NCBI RefSeq assembly: GCF_008271745.1
Contig: NZ_VKKZ01000021.1
Coordinates: 62,001-126,000 of the forward strand
DNA: 64,000 bases
Reading direction: 5' to 3'
Source of the DNA: Rufibacter glacialis
Lineage (GTDB): Bacteria; Bacteroidota; Bacteroidia; Cytophagales; Hymenobacteraceae
In this document: positions 7,336 to 15,414 of the stretch, in pieces
How positions within the stretch are numbered: position 1 is the first letter of the stretch
Layout: each line of letters starts with the position of its first letter
Made by a program: the position numbers and the translations under genes
Notes under the pieces: model-generated
What the model saw: only the letters and a program-made list of their open reading frames with translations
The model's database searches: none
What the model was told of the DNA's origin: nothing

Positions 7336-7623
7336 TCAGACACTAAGATGTTTGTATTTCTCTGTTGCTTCAGCTACACTTAGGTTACTCAAAGTTGGAG
7401 GTCCTCCTCCAGGTAAATGGCTCTCAAAGAATGTCATTTCCCACAATCTGCCATCTAGAGGATCTTTAAAAAGAACCTCCTAGCCATTTACATCTGTAGC
7501 TAGCTTAAGTAAGTAATTTTTTGCCAGCCATTTAATCCGCTTGGAAACATCATTCTCCAAAACCTTTCCTCCTTCAACTATCCATGTTCCAATTAGTTTC
7601 ACCTCAGTAGCATTCAACATCAT
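7336..7623 (-). pseudogene. Imm27-family immunity protein gene interrupted by an amber codon
   Basis: Read from the ATG at 7623 (or the adjacent 7620) the frame encodes ATEVKLIGTWIVEGGKVLEN, then KRIKWLAKNYLLKLATDVNG, then TAG at 7482-7480, and continues in the same frame with EVLFKDPLDGRLWEMTFFES, HLPGGGPPTLSNLS and AEATEKY up to a TGA at 7338-7336. These are the conserved blocks of Imm27, an immunity family of polymorphic toxin systems, and the amber codon stands exactly where the family has the invariant Trp of GWxxLYxDPxDGR. A single TGG to TAG change explains it. AGG lies about seven bases before the start. The gene is flanked by REP-like hairpins on both sides. No cognate toxin is in the window. 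Confidence 0.82.
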
Positions 7624-7640
7624 AGTTAATCCTTTTTTCT

Positions 7641-7700
7641 CCCGCAAGTTTAGCGGCAGCGTAACTTGTGGGCAGCTATTTCGGAAGTTTATAAACTTCC
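7641..7700 (+). repeat. REP-like double hairpin, third copy
   Basis: CCCGCAAGTTTAGCGGCAGC at 7641 opens the same 32-base hairpin as at 6644, followed at 7683-7700 by the palindrome GGAAGTTTATAAACTTCC. It lies just upstream of the Imm27 pseudogene and in the same orientation as the left RAYT copy. Confidence 0.85.
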
Positions 7701-7803
7701 TTGTACTATGGAAAACGTACACCCACCAGCCTCTCCTTCCAGAGAGGTCGCTGCCTTCAACATCCATTTACAGCCTGGTTTTCCTAAAACATACCCAAAT
7801 CCC

Positions 7804-9003
7804 TTAATCCATCATATCAGCGGGCCGAGGGGCTTGCGGGGCTACGTCTGGGTTCCAGCTCATGGGGTAGTTCTGGTCTACCAGGTCCAGCGCCTCTACG
7901 GTCAAATACAGGGGCTTGAAGGTGTCAATCATCACGGCCAGTTCATGCGTTTCTTTCTTGCCAATGCTGGCCTCTACCGTGCCGGGGTGCGGACCGTGCG
8001 GCAAACCGCTGGGATGGATGGTGAACGAGGCGATGTCAATGCCTTTGCGGGACATGAAGTTACCGGCCACGTAGTACAGGATCTCGTCTGAGTCTACGTT
8101 GGAGTGGTTATAAGGGGCCGGAATGGCCAGCGGGTGGTAGTCAAACAGCCTCGGCACGAAGGAGCACACCACAAAACCCTGCGTCTCAAACGTCTGATGC
8201 ACGGGCGGTGGCTGGTGAATACGACCGGTAATGGGCTCGAAGTCATGGATGGAGAACGCGTAGGGATAGAAATACCCGTCCCAACCCACCACGTCCAGTG
8301 GCGAGAAATCATAGTAGTACTGGTGAAGGAAGCCTTCTTTCTTGATCTGTACCAGGTACTCGCCGGGCTGGTCTTCCTGGAGCAGTTCATGCGGCGGCCG
8401 GATATCCCGCTCACAATATGGCGAATGTTCCAGCAACTGCCCGAAATGGTTTCTATACCGGCGCACCGTTTCTACGGGGCTGAAACTCTCGGTGATGAGC
8501 AGGCGCACCGGGCCTTCGCTCCATTTCCATTGGTGAATGATAGTACGCGGAATTACCACGTAATCACCGGCTTCCACCTCCAGGCGGCCCATCTGCGAGT
8601 GCAGTTCACCAGAGCCCTCATGAATGAATACGATCTCATCTGCCAGCGCATTCTTATAGAAATACGTCATCTCGCGCTCGCGCGGAAGACAGATGGAGAT
8701 GGTGCAGTCTTTGTTCATCAAAAGCGTCTTGCGGGCGCTCAGGTAGTCCTCGCCGGTGGCTTCACCCTTGAACGGGCGGATGTGGTAAGGCGCCAGCGGC
8801 ACGTCAGATTTCACGGGTTCATAGGGCACGGGTTCCCCAATGCGGGTGATCCTGGTAGGGGCATGCCGGTGGTAGAGCAACGAGGAAACCCCAGAAAAAC
8901 CCAGGGTGCCTACCAATTGCTCATGGTACAGGCTACCATCTGGCTGCCTGAACTGCGTGTGCCGTTTGCGGGGAATATCGCCTAACCTATGATAGTATGC
9001 CAT
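7804..9003 (-). CDS. hmgA: Homogentisate 1,2-dioxygenase
   Basis: A 399-residue cupin-fold Fe(II) dioxygenase that opens the ring of homogentisate to maleylacetoacetate in tyrosine and phenylalanine breakdown. The start at 9003 (MAYYHRLGDIPRKRHTQFRQ) is chosen because it matches family N-termini; an upstream in-frame ATG would add an unlikely 22 residues. Visible blocks are GFSGVSSLLYHRHAPT, DEIVFIHEGSGELHSQMGRL with the cupin strands, GDYVVIPRTIIHQWKW, and the C-terminal metal-site region VDSDEILYYVAGNFMSRKG and HPSGLPHGPHPGTVEASIG. No other gene of the pathway is adjacent, so it appears to be a single-gene unit. TTTCTTTG, one mismatch from the -7 consensus, sits directly before the ATG. Confidence 0.95.
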   Translation of the reverse strand: MAYYHRLGDIPRKRHTQFRQPDGSLYHEQLVGTLGFSGVSSLLYHRHAPTRITRIGEPVPYEPVKSDVPLAPYHIRPFKGEATGEDYLSARKTLLMNKDCTISICLPREREMTYFYKNALADEIVFIHEGSGELHSQMGRLEVEAGDYVVIPRTIIHQWKWSEGPVRLLITESFSPVETVRRYRNHFGQLLEHSPYCERDIRPPHELLQEDQPGEYLVQIKKEGFLHQYYYDFSPLDVVGWDGYFYPYAFSIHDFEPITGRIHQPPPVHQTFETQGFVVCSFVPRLFDYHPLAIPAPYNHSNVDSDEILYYVAGNFMSRKGIDIASFTIHPSGLPHGPHPGTVEASIGKKETHELAVMIDTFKPLYLTVEALDLVDQNYPMSWNPDVAPQAPRPADMMD

Positions 9004-9065
9004 GCAAAGAAATGGGAGAAAAGGTGAACGCCTGAATGCGGCATATAAGTTAAGACTTCCGGGGC

Positions 9066-9114
9066 ACAAAGCAAAAAGCGCGACGGGAAAATCCCACCGC
9101 GCTTTTTGCTTTGT
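9066..9114 (-). terminator. Intrinsic terminator of the S41 peptidase gene
   Basis: Sixteen-base arms ACAAAGCAAAAAGCGC / GCGCTTTTTGCTTTGT with an inner GGGAAAATCCC hairpin. It lies about 130 bases after the S41 peptidase stop and just before hmgA, both on the minus strand. Confidence 0.75.
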
Positions 9115-9240
9115 AGTATGCCCAATGGCTCATTTTCTATCCTAAATCAGGGAAGGACTTCCTCGCTCCGGCCTTCGTTTGGCAGGAGTGATGAGTTCCT
9201 TTTTCCTGCCCAGGAAATGGGTCTGTACCCACTGGTTTCT

Positions 9241-10893
9241 CTACTTGCCCATGCTGAGGTGCCGGGCCTCGCTGAAAAGCCCCATGGCCCGCTGGAAATC
9301 TGGGTCAATCTCATTCAAGACCGGGTAGAAGCCGGCGGCTTCATAGCGGCTGCGGGCTATAAAGGCCTTCAGGTTATTGCGGATAATGCGTTCTGAGCGT
9401 TTCAGTTCCTTGGGGTCTACCTTGATGTCGGACTTCTTGGCCTCTTTCAACAGCCCCTGCATCATGGCGTCTGTCACCTGGAAAGACTCCTGGAACTGCG
9501 ACAATGACGTAGTACTCAACTCCTGGCGGTGGTTCCCGAAGTACCGCAGGGCATACTCGCGCAGCACGTTCTTGCGGTAGAGTTCCGTTAGCAGGTTCGT
9601 GTTCTCCAGGGTGTCACGCGGCACGAACACATCTGGCATGATGCCTCCGCCTCCGTACACAATGCGCCCGCGGCTGGTCTTGTACTTGAGCGAGTCATTG
9701 AACTTGATGCTGTCCTGGGTGAAGAACTCCCCGTGTTTGTAGCGGTTCATCAGGTCCATCTCATAATCTTCCGTTGACTCGGGGTCATACGGTTTCTGAA
9801 TGGAGCGGCCGCTGGGCGTGTAGTAGCGCGAGATGGTCAGGCGCAGCTCGCCACCGTCTGAGAGCGAGATAGGCACCTGCACCAGACCTTTCCCAAAGGA
9901 ACGGCGGCCCACAATCAGGGCACGGTCATGGTCTTGCAAGGCACCTGCCAAAATCTCAGAGGCCGAGGCACTTCCCTCATTGATCAACACAATCAGCTCG
10001 CCGCTCTCAAAGTCCCCTTTCACTTTAGCGTAGTAATTGGCGTCATACTTAGAGCCTTTGCCATCTGTGTACACCAACTTTTTATGGCCGGCAATGAACT
10101 CATCGGCCATGCGGGTGGCGTGGTCCAGGTAACCGCCGGGGTTATCACGCAAATCCAGGATAAGGCGGTGCAAGCCTTGCTTTTTCAGGGCGGTCAGCTT
10201 CTCTTTGAATTCGTCATAGGTACCGTTAGAGAAGCGGCTCACTTTGATATAACCAGTTTGCTTGTCTACCATGTACCCCACATCTACCGACACGGACGGG
10301 ATCTTACGCCGGGTCACGTTGAACTGCAGCGGTTTGCTCTCACTGGCGCGCAGCACGGTCAAACTCACCTTAGAGCCTCGGGGGCCCCGCAATTTGTTGA
10401 AGACTGTTTCATTGGAAATATTCACACCGGCAATGGTTTCGCCGTTCACCTTCAGAATCTTGTCTCCCGCCTGAATACCCACCTGCTCAGAAGGCCCTCC
10501 GCTGAGCGGCGCAATCACGTACAGAGTATCCCGGAAGATGTTGAACTCCACCCCAATCCCGTCAAAGTCACTTTCCAGATAAGAGCGTGCCATAGTCAGA
10601 TCCTTGGCCGGGATGTAAGAGGAGTGCGGATCCAGCTTCTCCAGCATCTTGTTGATGGCGTACTCAGAAAGCTTCTCAGTGTTCACCGTGTCTACGTACT
10701 CCCGGTCAATGTAGCTCAGGATCTCCCTGAACTTGAGGTAGCCGCGGGCCGTGCCCTGGGGGTTGTTGTTGGAAGGCTGGAAGAAGGTAGCCCCCACCAG
10801 AATACCCACCGCCACGGCCAAACCCAGAAACAAAGGCAAGCGCACCTGGAACAAGGAGTTCTCTATTTTCTTATGCTCATTTTTCTCAGCCAT
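9241..10893 (-). CDS. S41 family C-terminal processing peptidase (CtpA/Prc type)
   Basis: A 550-residue protease. It has an N-terminal membrane segment at about residues 18-38 (RLPLFLGLAVAVGILVGATF), a PDZ domain around 100-185, and the S41 catalytic domain. The serine/lysine pair is visible: INEGSASASEILAGALQDHD with Ser310 and RSFGKGLVQ with Lys335, the standard 25-residue spacing. It should act in the periplasm, trimming C-termini of exported proteins. It stands as its own unit with a long-stem terminator after it. The C-terminal 150 residues carry a charged helical region common in Bacteroidota members. The natural substrates are not deducible. Confidence 0.93.
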   Translation of the reverse strand: MAEKNEHKKIENSLFQVRLPLFLGLAVAVGILVGATFFQPSNNNPQGTARGYLKFREILSYIDREYVDTVNTEKLSEYAINKMLEKLDPHSSYIPAKDLTMARSYLESDFDGIGVEFNIFRDTLYVIAPLSGGPSEQVGIQAGDKILKVNGETIAGVNISNETVFNKLRGPRGSKVSLTVLRASESKPLQFNVTRRKIPSVSVDVGYMVDKQTGYIKVSRFSNGTYDEFKEKLTALKKQGLHRLILDLRDNPGGYLDHATRMADEFIAGHKKLVYTDGKGSKYDANYYAKVKGDFESGELIVLINEGSASASEILAGALQDHDRALIVGRRSFGKGLVQVPISLSDGGELRLTISRYYTPSGRSIQKPYDPESTEDYEMDLMNRYKHGEFFTQDSIKFNDSLKYKTSRGRIVYGGGGIMPDVFVPRDTLENTNLLTELYRKNVLREYALRYFGNHRQELSTTSLSQFQESFQVTDAMMQGLLKEAKKSDIKVDPKELKRSERIIRNNLKAFIARSRYEAAGFYPVLNEIDPDFQRAMGLFSEARHLSMGK

Positions 10894-11028
10894 ATATTCT
10901 TCTAGTCTTAATAAAAAGGACGAAGCTTCTTTCTTAACAGATTGATTTACGTCTATTTACAGAAACACCCCAAAAAGACGCTTCCAGTATAGTACAAATT
11001 TCACCCCAGTTTAGTTGCCTGAACCGTT

Positions 11029-11751
11029 TCAGGAACCTTTAGCAAGCCGATTCGCCATTTTCTTCAGCTCCCGGGCGTAAACCTGCCGGTAGCTTCCGTT
11101 GCGGGTGGTGGTATCTGCGGCCGAGGCAATGGGCCGGGCCTGCACCCGCTGGGCAGTGGCCAGCGCTACCGCGGCAATCTGCTTTTCAGACCAGTAGTCT
11201 TTGAGGGCGCGCAGGCACTTGTAAATCAGCTCAGAATCCTCTGACTTGGCCTCCATCAGTTGCTCGGTGTAAAAGCCAATGGTGTTGAGGACCGATGTAT
11301 TGCCCATGTCCTGGTAATAGTGCGGGAACAGCTCATGGCGCAGCATCTCATTGGCACCCTGCTGCTGCAGCACAAACAGGTAGTCTTTCCGGGCGTTCTG
11401 CAGCAATACGCCTTTGATGTCCGCGTGCTTGTCGGCCCAGTTGGCTTTGCCTTTGTGGGTTTCCGCAATGGCGGGAATTTCCTCGAAGGGGTTTGATTTC
11501 ATGCCGGCCGGCGGCGTGAGCCCCACATATTTTGATCCCTTAGGATAGGTGATCTCAAATTCCGGCTCTTTGGGCTGGGGAACCGCAGCCGTGTCAGAAG
11601 CGGAAGCCACGGCCGCTGAATCTGCTGAGGATGCCTGTGTCTGGGAGGTCTTGGAAGCCATGTCGCGGAGCATCTTCTCACAGGAAGACAGGGAGAGCGC
11701 ACTGAAACAGACAAGCACCAATAGGGCGCGCCTGGAGAAAGAATAGGTCAT
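11029..11751 (-). CDS. Hypothetical lipoprotein, paralogue of the next upstream gene
   Basis: About 240 residues. Starting at 11751 gives a standard lipoprotein signal (SRRALLVLVCFSALSLSSC) with lipobox LSSC; an in-frame ATG 21 bases upstream is less likely. A Ser/Ala/Asp-rich linker of some 40 residues follows, then a helical domain with NPFEEIPAIAET, KDYLFVLQQQGANEMLRHEL, FPHYYQD and a C-terminal YRQVYARELKKMANRL. The same domain blocks occur in the protein at 11919-12635, with the same order and spacing, so the two arose by tandem duplication. I do not recognise the domain. Envelope location is likely, function unknown. Confidence 0.8.
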   Translation of the reverse strand: MTYSFSRRALLVLVCFSALSLSSCEKMLRDMASKTSQTQASSADSAAVASASDTAAVPQPKEPEFEITYPKGSKYVGLTPPAGMKSNPFEEIPAIAETHKGKANWADKHADIKGVLLQNARKDYLFVLQQQGANEMLRHELFPHYYQDMGNTSVLNTIGFYTEQLMEAKSEDSELIYKCLRALKDYWSEKQIAAVALATAQRVQARPIASAADTTTRNGSYRQVYARELKKMANRLAKGS

Positions 11752-11863
11752 TGATTCAAGAAATAAAGACATGCTTCTAGTTATACTTTCCGCCCCATAT
11801 CCTGCCCCTCGCTCCTAAAGTAATGCTTTAAGTCAGTTACTTGAAACAATTGAAATAGATTCT

Positions 11864-11919
11864 TTATCAACGTTTTATCCACTTTGCTATACACCTGCTT
11901 ATCCACAGGATTATCCACT
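11864..11919 (+). other. Cluster of DnaA-box-like sites
   Basis: Three nine-base sites in the same orientation lie within 45 bases: TTATCCACT at 11875-11883, TTATCCACA at 11899-11907 (perfect match to the general DnaA box TTATNCACA) and TTATCCACT at 11911-11919. A weaker TTATCAACG sits at 11864. The 50 bases to the left are AT-rich. The cluster is in the 167-base spacer between the two paralogous envelope genes. It could be a DnaA-binding regulatory or titration site, or part of an origin; no dnaA, dnaN, gidA or other origin marker is nearby. Confidence 0.5.
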
Positions 11920-12635
11920 TATGACCTGTTTTTCAACCTATTGCCCATTTTCTTCAGCTCCCGGGCATACACTTGCCGGTAGTGTCCGGTCACGGTGGTT
12001 GTATCCTGGGCAAACCGCATCTGGCGGGCCTCTACCCTCCTGGCCGTAGCCAAAGCTACCTGCGCCACCTTGCTGGAGGGCCAATGATCTTTCAGCGCCC
12101 GCAGGCACATGTACATCAGCTTGGCATCTTCAGACCTGGCCTCTAGTAGCTGCTCAGTGTAGAAAGCAAGAGCCTCCAGCATGCGCGGGTGGGTGGGGTC
12201 TGCGTAGTAATGCGGGAAGATCTCGCGCCGCAGCATTTCATTGGCCGCCTGCTGTTGCAACACGAACAGATAGTCTTTGCCGGCATGGGCCGCCAACAGC
12301 AGCCGCATATCGGTGTCTTTGCCGGCGTAATCGCTTACCTGCCCATTGGCCTGGGCGATGCGTTGCACCTCCCGGAAAGGGTTGGGCCGCACGCCGCGCG
12401 GTGGCGCAAGTTCCTGGTATTTTGAATTAGCGGGAAAGGTGAGCGGCCACTCTGGCTCCCGCACTACCTGTGGACGTACCGGGGCAGATTTAGGTTTTGC
12501 CGGGGCAGAGGCTATCAACTGGACGGTCTGGCCCTTTTCCGCCTCTTTTTTCACAGGAGGCAGGAAAAACCGTTGCACCACCAGCGTGGCCAATCCCAGG
12601 GAAATCAGGAATACGTCAAGTTTATGGGATTTCAT
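11919..12635 (-). CDS. Hypothetical membrane-anchored protein, paralogue of the lipoprotein downstream
   Basis: A 238-residue protein. The N-terminus MKSHKLDVFLISLGLATLVV is a single membrane anchor without a lipobox, unlike its paralogue. After a Lys/Pro/Ala-rich linker comes the shared domain: NPFREVQRIAQ, KDYLFVLQQQAANEMLRREI, FPHYYAD, AFYTEQLLEARSEDAKLMYM and YRQVYARELKKMGNRL. The pair therefore keeps one domain but uses two ways of attachment to the envelope. The stop codon overlaps the last DnaA-box-like site. No catalytic motif is evident and I recognise no named family. Confidence 0.8.
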   Translation of the reverse strand: MKSHKLDVFLISLGLATLVVQRFFLPPVKKEAEKGQTVQLIASAPAKPKSAPVRPQVVREPEWPLTFPANSKYQELAPPRGVRPNPFREVQRIAQANGQVSDYAGKDTDMRLLLAAHAGKDYLFVLQQQAANEMLRREIFPHYYADPTHPRMLEALAFYTEQLLEARSEDAKLMYMCLRALKDHWPSSKVAQVALATARRVEARQMRFAQDTTTVTGHYRQVYARELKKMGNRLKNRS

Positions 12636-12751
12636 GGCCGGGTCTTCTGCTTACAAGTTTCCTCTCCTGCTCACCGCCCACCGGCGGCCTTCTCCTTCAC
12701 GCGATGCGCTTAAGGGATGTTTTCCACAAAACACTCCTTGAACGGAGCAGG

Positions 12752-13708
12752 CTATGGTTCGCGTGTGTCATGTTCGCCGGTTTGGTACTGGGTTTTCTCC
12801 AAGTCCAGCTGTTGGCGTTGCTCCGGGGTAAGCGGGGCCAGGTTCCGGAGGTCGGGTTGCCCGGCATCTACCCAGGCCGTGAACCAGTAACTGGCCACCA
12901 AATGGACCGCCAGCCGCATTTGGCGCTCTACCTGCCCGTGGAGCCCCCGGTGGTAGGCCTGGCTGAACGCGCGGGAATACACTTTCACCGTGGTAGCCCC
13001 GCGCTCTTCCAGGCTGTACTTCTTGTCTTCTGGCAAAGTCTGGGAAAGTTGCTTTTCCACGGAAAAGACAGAATCCAGGGCGGCATGGGACCGTGCCACG
13101 ATCTGCCAGGCAGTTTGGCCCGGCCGCGGTAGGTACTGCGGCGCTCCCAGAAAGAAATCATATTCCTGGCTCCAAAGTTCCGGCAAGCGGCTTTCCCACA
13201 ACCCATGGATGCCGCGCTGCCCGGTGAACTGGCCGTTGTAGTTGCGGGTGGTATGCAAGGGAACGCAGGCATCGGCTACGTAATGGCCCAGTTCCGCCGA
13301 AAGGCGCAAGAGGCGCTGCAGGTCATGCTCCTTGAAGGCCTGGGTAAGCTGGTACTGCACCAAACTGATGTGCCAGGGCACAATACCGTGCCGTTGCAGG
13401 GTGTCCGGGGAAATCTGTTGGATGGCTTCAGCCCAGGAGCGGGGCAGTTTGTGGGCGGCGCTGTCGCCGTAGGCGTCCAGGTCAATGAAATGGCGGGCGC
13501 CTTCCTCTGGCACGGCATAGCGCCGTTTGTCTGGGGCCACGGCCTGCTCCATGAGGTAAGGCAGATGCTGCTTGTAGAGGCCTATCATCTCTGCGGGCAA
13601 AGTGAAGACGGCCTGCCGGTTAATGCGCTGGTGCGCGTAGAACCCCCAGGCCAAAGCCCCACGCCCTATTCCCAGAAAGAGCAACAGAAACAGCCACCTT
13701 TTTCGCAT
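12752..13708 (-). CDS. Zinc-dependent phospholipase C-like / S1-P1 nuclease fold protein
   Basis: A 318-residue secreted protein. The signal peptide MRKRWLFLLLFLGIGRGALA would be cleaved just before Trp21, and the mature start WGFYAHQRIN fits the zinc phospholipase C/P1 nuclease fold, in which the N-terminal Trp itself binds zinc. Other ligands are visible: HFIDLDAYG, LGHYVADACVPLHTT (H-x3-D-x5-H) and IHGLWES (H-x3-E). All nine-ligand positions of the three-zinc cluster seem to be represented. Substrate could be phospholipids or nucleic acid; Bacteroidota members are uncharacterised as far as I know. It probably works outside the inner membrane. Confidence 0.85.
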   Translation of the reverse strand: MRKRWLFLLLFLGIGRGALAWGFYAHQRINRQAVFTLPAEMIGLYKQHLPYLMEQAVAPDKRRYAVPEEGARHFIDLDAYGDSAAHKLPRSWAEAIQQISPDTLQRHGIVPWHISLVQYQLTQAFKEHDLQRLLRLSAELGHYVADACVPLHTTRNYNGQFTGQRGIHGLWESRLPELWSQEYDFFLGAPQYLPRPGQTAWQIVARSHAALDSVFSVEKQLSQTLPEDKKYSLEERGATTVKVYSRAFSQAYHRGLHGQVERQMRLAVHLVASYWFTAWVDAGQPDLRNLAPLTPEQRQQLDLEKTQYQTGEHDTREP

Positions 13709-13850
13709 AGCTCTCTATACGAAGAAGATACAAGCCAGAGTTGGGCGTTTGAAGGCTGTTTTCAGAAGAACGGCCGCAAAAGGGAACCCGGCGGCAGAAC
13801 AAAGAAGCCTTCCGTACGGTACCCCCGACAGGAATGGGGCGACTGAAGCC

Positions 13851-14363
13851 CTAGAGCCGGGCGGTTTTCTTAGCCTTCTGGTAATCTTCTTTGGTGAAGA
13901 TCTTGATGCCGTAGTAGTTGATCTGCTTGTAATCATAGAGGCGCGCCACGTATTGGTCATCGGCGTAATCTGTGTAGGCGTCCACGAAATCAAGGCCTTC
14001 TATCTGCTCCCCTTCCTCCAGTACTGCCATGTGCCGCTGCTTCACATGTCTTCTGATCTTGTCAAAGGCAGGCCCACCCTGGGTGTTGTACAGGATGCGG
14101 TTGGGGTTGGTGTCACTATAATAGAGAATGCACCAGGCATCGGCGCCCTCGCCCTCCGGGTTGAAGGCCCAGACAGCTTTGCCCAGCTTGGCCTCAGCGG
14201 GCGCCGCATCAGATTTGGCCACCCACCCTTTTTCTCCCAGAAAGGCGCCTATCTCCTGCTTGCCCATACTCTGCAGCTTCAGGAGTTGACTCAGGCTCAG
14301 GCTCTGCCCTAGGGCGGTGAAAGAGAGCAACGCAAAAAACGGATATAGGAAGAGCTGCTTCAT
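13851..14363 (-). CDS. Hypothetical secreted protein
   Basis: 170 residues with a signal peptide (MKQLFLYPFFALLSFTALGQ, cleavage after ALGQ or SLS). The mature part has LSQLLKLQSMGKQEIGAFLG, an early helical segment, then alternating strands such as AWCILYYSDTNPNRILYNTQ and YVARLYDYKQINYYGIKIFT. This pattern is common in Bacteroidota secreted proteins of unknown role. No close neighbour suggests a job. The reading frame uses the same codon preferences as surrounding genes, so I think it is real. Confidence 0.7.
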   Translation of the reverse strand: MKQLFLYPFFALLSFTALGQSLSLSQLLKLQSMGKQEIGAFLGEKGWVAKSDAAPAEAKLGKAVWAFNPEGEGADAWCILYYSDTNPNRILYNTQGGPAFDKIRRHVKQRHMAVLEEGEQIEGLDFVDAYTDYADDQYVARLYDYKQINYYGIKIFTKEDYQKAKKTARL

Positions 14364-14707
14364 ACCATCTTTCTGTTAAGTACTGCTTGACAGGAAGATA
14401 CAGTTTTATTATTACAATTAAAAGAAGAATTGTGCAAACAAGCCAGAGGCTTCCTACCTCCTCCAGAGGACATTATCTATAAGCGAAAAGTGGATTTAGC
14501 TCTCGTGTCAACAAATACCTTAAGTAAAAGGCTGCTGCCCTGCGCCTCAAGTTTGGTCAAAGGAACATCCATAGAGTCATTTTAAAATATGGCGCGTAAG
14601 TTACTCCTGTCCCTTTTTAGCAGATAATTGATATGTATTGAGAAAGGCATGGAAGTAACATCCCCACCATAGGAATACTCAACCCAGAATCCTCCTCAGT
14701 ACGCCAA

Positions 14708-14742
14708 AGACCTCGTAGTGTCCGAAGGTCCTACGAGCGTCT
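14708..14742 (+). repeat. CTCGTAG dispersed hairpin, copy 1
   Basis: AGACCTCGTAG at the left pairs with CTACGAGCGTCT at the right around TGTCCGAAGGTC. Copy 2 at 21447-21481 is nearly identical, including the loop. Confidence 0.75.
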
Positions 14743-14793
14743 ACCCAACCACCCTTTCGGCGCCTCTTTTTCCCAAAACAGCCCTAAAACAGA

Positions 14794-14826
14794 AAACCTC
14801 ACAGGTCTGGCAGACCTGTGAGGTTT
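14794..14826 (-). terminator. Intrinsic terminator of ruvX-def
   Basis: Sixteen-base complementary arms AAACCTCACAGGTCTG / CAGACCTGTGAGGTTT around one base. On the minus strand a TTTTCTGTTTT tract follows. It lies about 20 bases after the def stop codon. Confidence 0.75.
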
Positions 14827-14847
14827 AAAAAGTACGCTAAAAGCGAA

Positions 14848-15414
14848 TTACCGCTTTCCCGAACCGGGGAACTTCATGCGGTAATCAGCGTCCACGTCGC
14901 CTTTGGTGATTTTGGTGAGTTTGCCTTTCAAGAGGCGCTTCTTCAACGCTGACAGGTGGTCGGTGAAGAGGATGCCTTCAATATGGTCGTACTCGTGCTG
15001 GATCACGCGGGCGGTGAGGTCATCAAATTCCTCAATATGCTCCTGACCCTGCAGGTCATAGTACCGGATCTTGATGTTCTCCTGGCGCCATACTTCCTCG
15101 CGCACGCCGGGGATGCTCAGGCAGCCTTCGTCAAAGCCCCATTCCTCACCCGACTCTTCCAGGATGACCGGGTTGATGAAGGCCTGCTTCACACCCTTTT
15201 CTTCCTGGCCCTCTTCCATGAACGGTTTGGAGTCAATCACGAACAGCCGGATGCTCTTTCCTATCTGGGGAGCCGCCAGGCCTACGCCGTGCGCGTGGTA
15301 CATGGTTTCATACATGTCTTCAATGAGCTTTTCCAGCTCTGGGGAGTCCAGGGGAATGTCTTGGGCTTTGGTGCGCAGCACCGGATCGCCGTAGGCAACT
15401 ATAGGATAAATCAT
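14848..15414 (-). CDS. def: Peptide deformylase
   Basis: 188 residues, slightly long for the family. All three catalytic motifs are present: GVGLAAPQIG at residues 43-52, EGCLSIPG with the metal-binding Cys98, and QHEYDHIEG with His140, Glu141 and His144. It removes the formyl group from the initiator Met of new proteins in the cytoplasm. The start codon overlaps the stop of ruvX (ATGA), so translation of the two is probably coupled; this ruvX-def pairing is common in Bacteroidota. A 16-base-stem terminator follows directly. Confidence 0.96.
   Translation of the reverse strand: MIYPIVAYGDPVLRTKAQDIPLDSPELEKLIEDMYETMYHAHGVGLAAPQIGKSIRLFVIDSKPFMEEGQEEKGVKQAFINPVILEESGEEWGFDEGCLSIPGVREEVWRQENIKIRYYDLQGQEHIEEFDDLTARVIQHEYDHIEGILFTDHLSALKKRLLKGKLTKITKGDVDADYRMKFPGSGKR

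Larger units (their letters stand above)
14364..14847. other. Intergenic region with hairpin repeat and terminator
   Basis: No gene is evident. It holds a 35-base CTCGTAG-type hairpin (14708-14742), one of two copies in the window, and the terminator of the ruvX-def pair (14794-14826). The first 200 bases are AT-rich without clear motifs. Confidence 0.6.

Noticed and set aside
11864-11919. Calling the DnaA-box cluster oriC
   Set aside because: No replication gene lies nearby and skew cannot be computed from this window alone; gene orientation does not switch clearly here.
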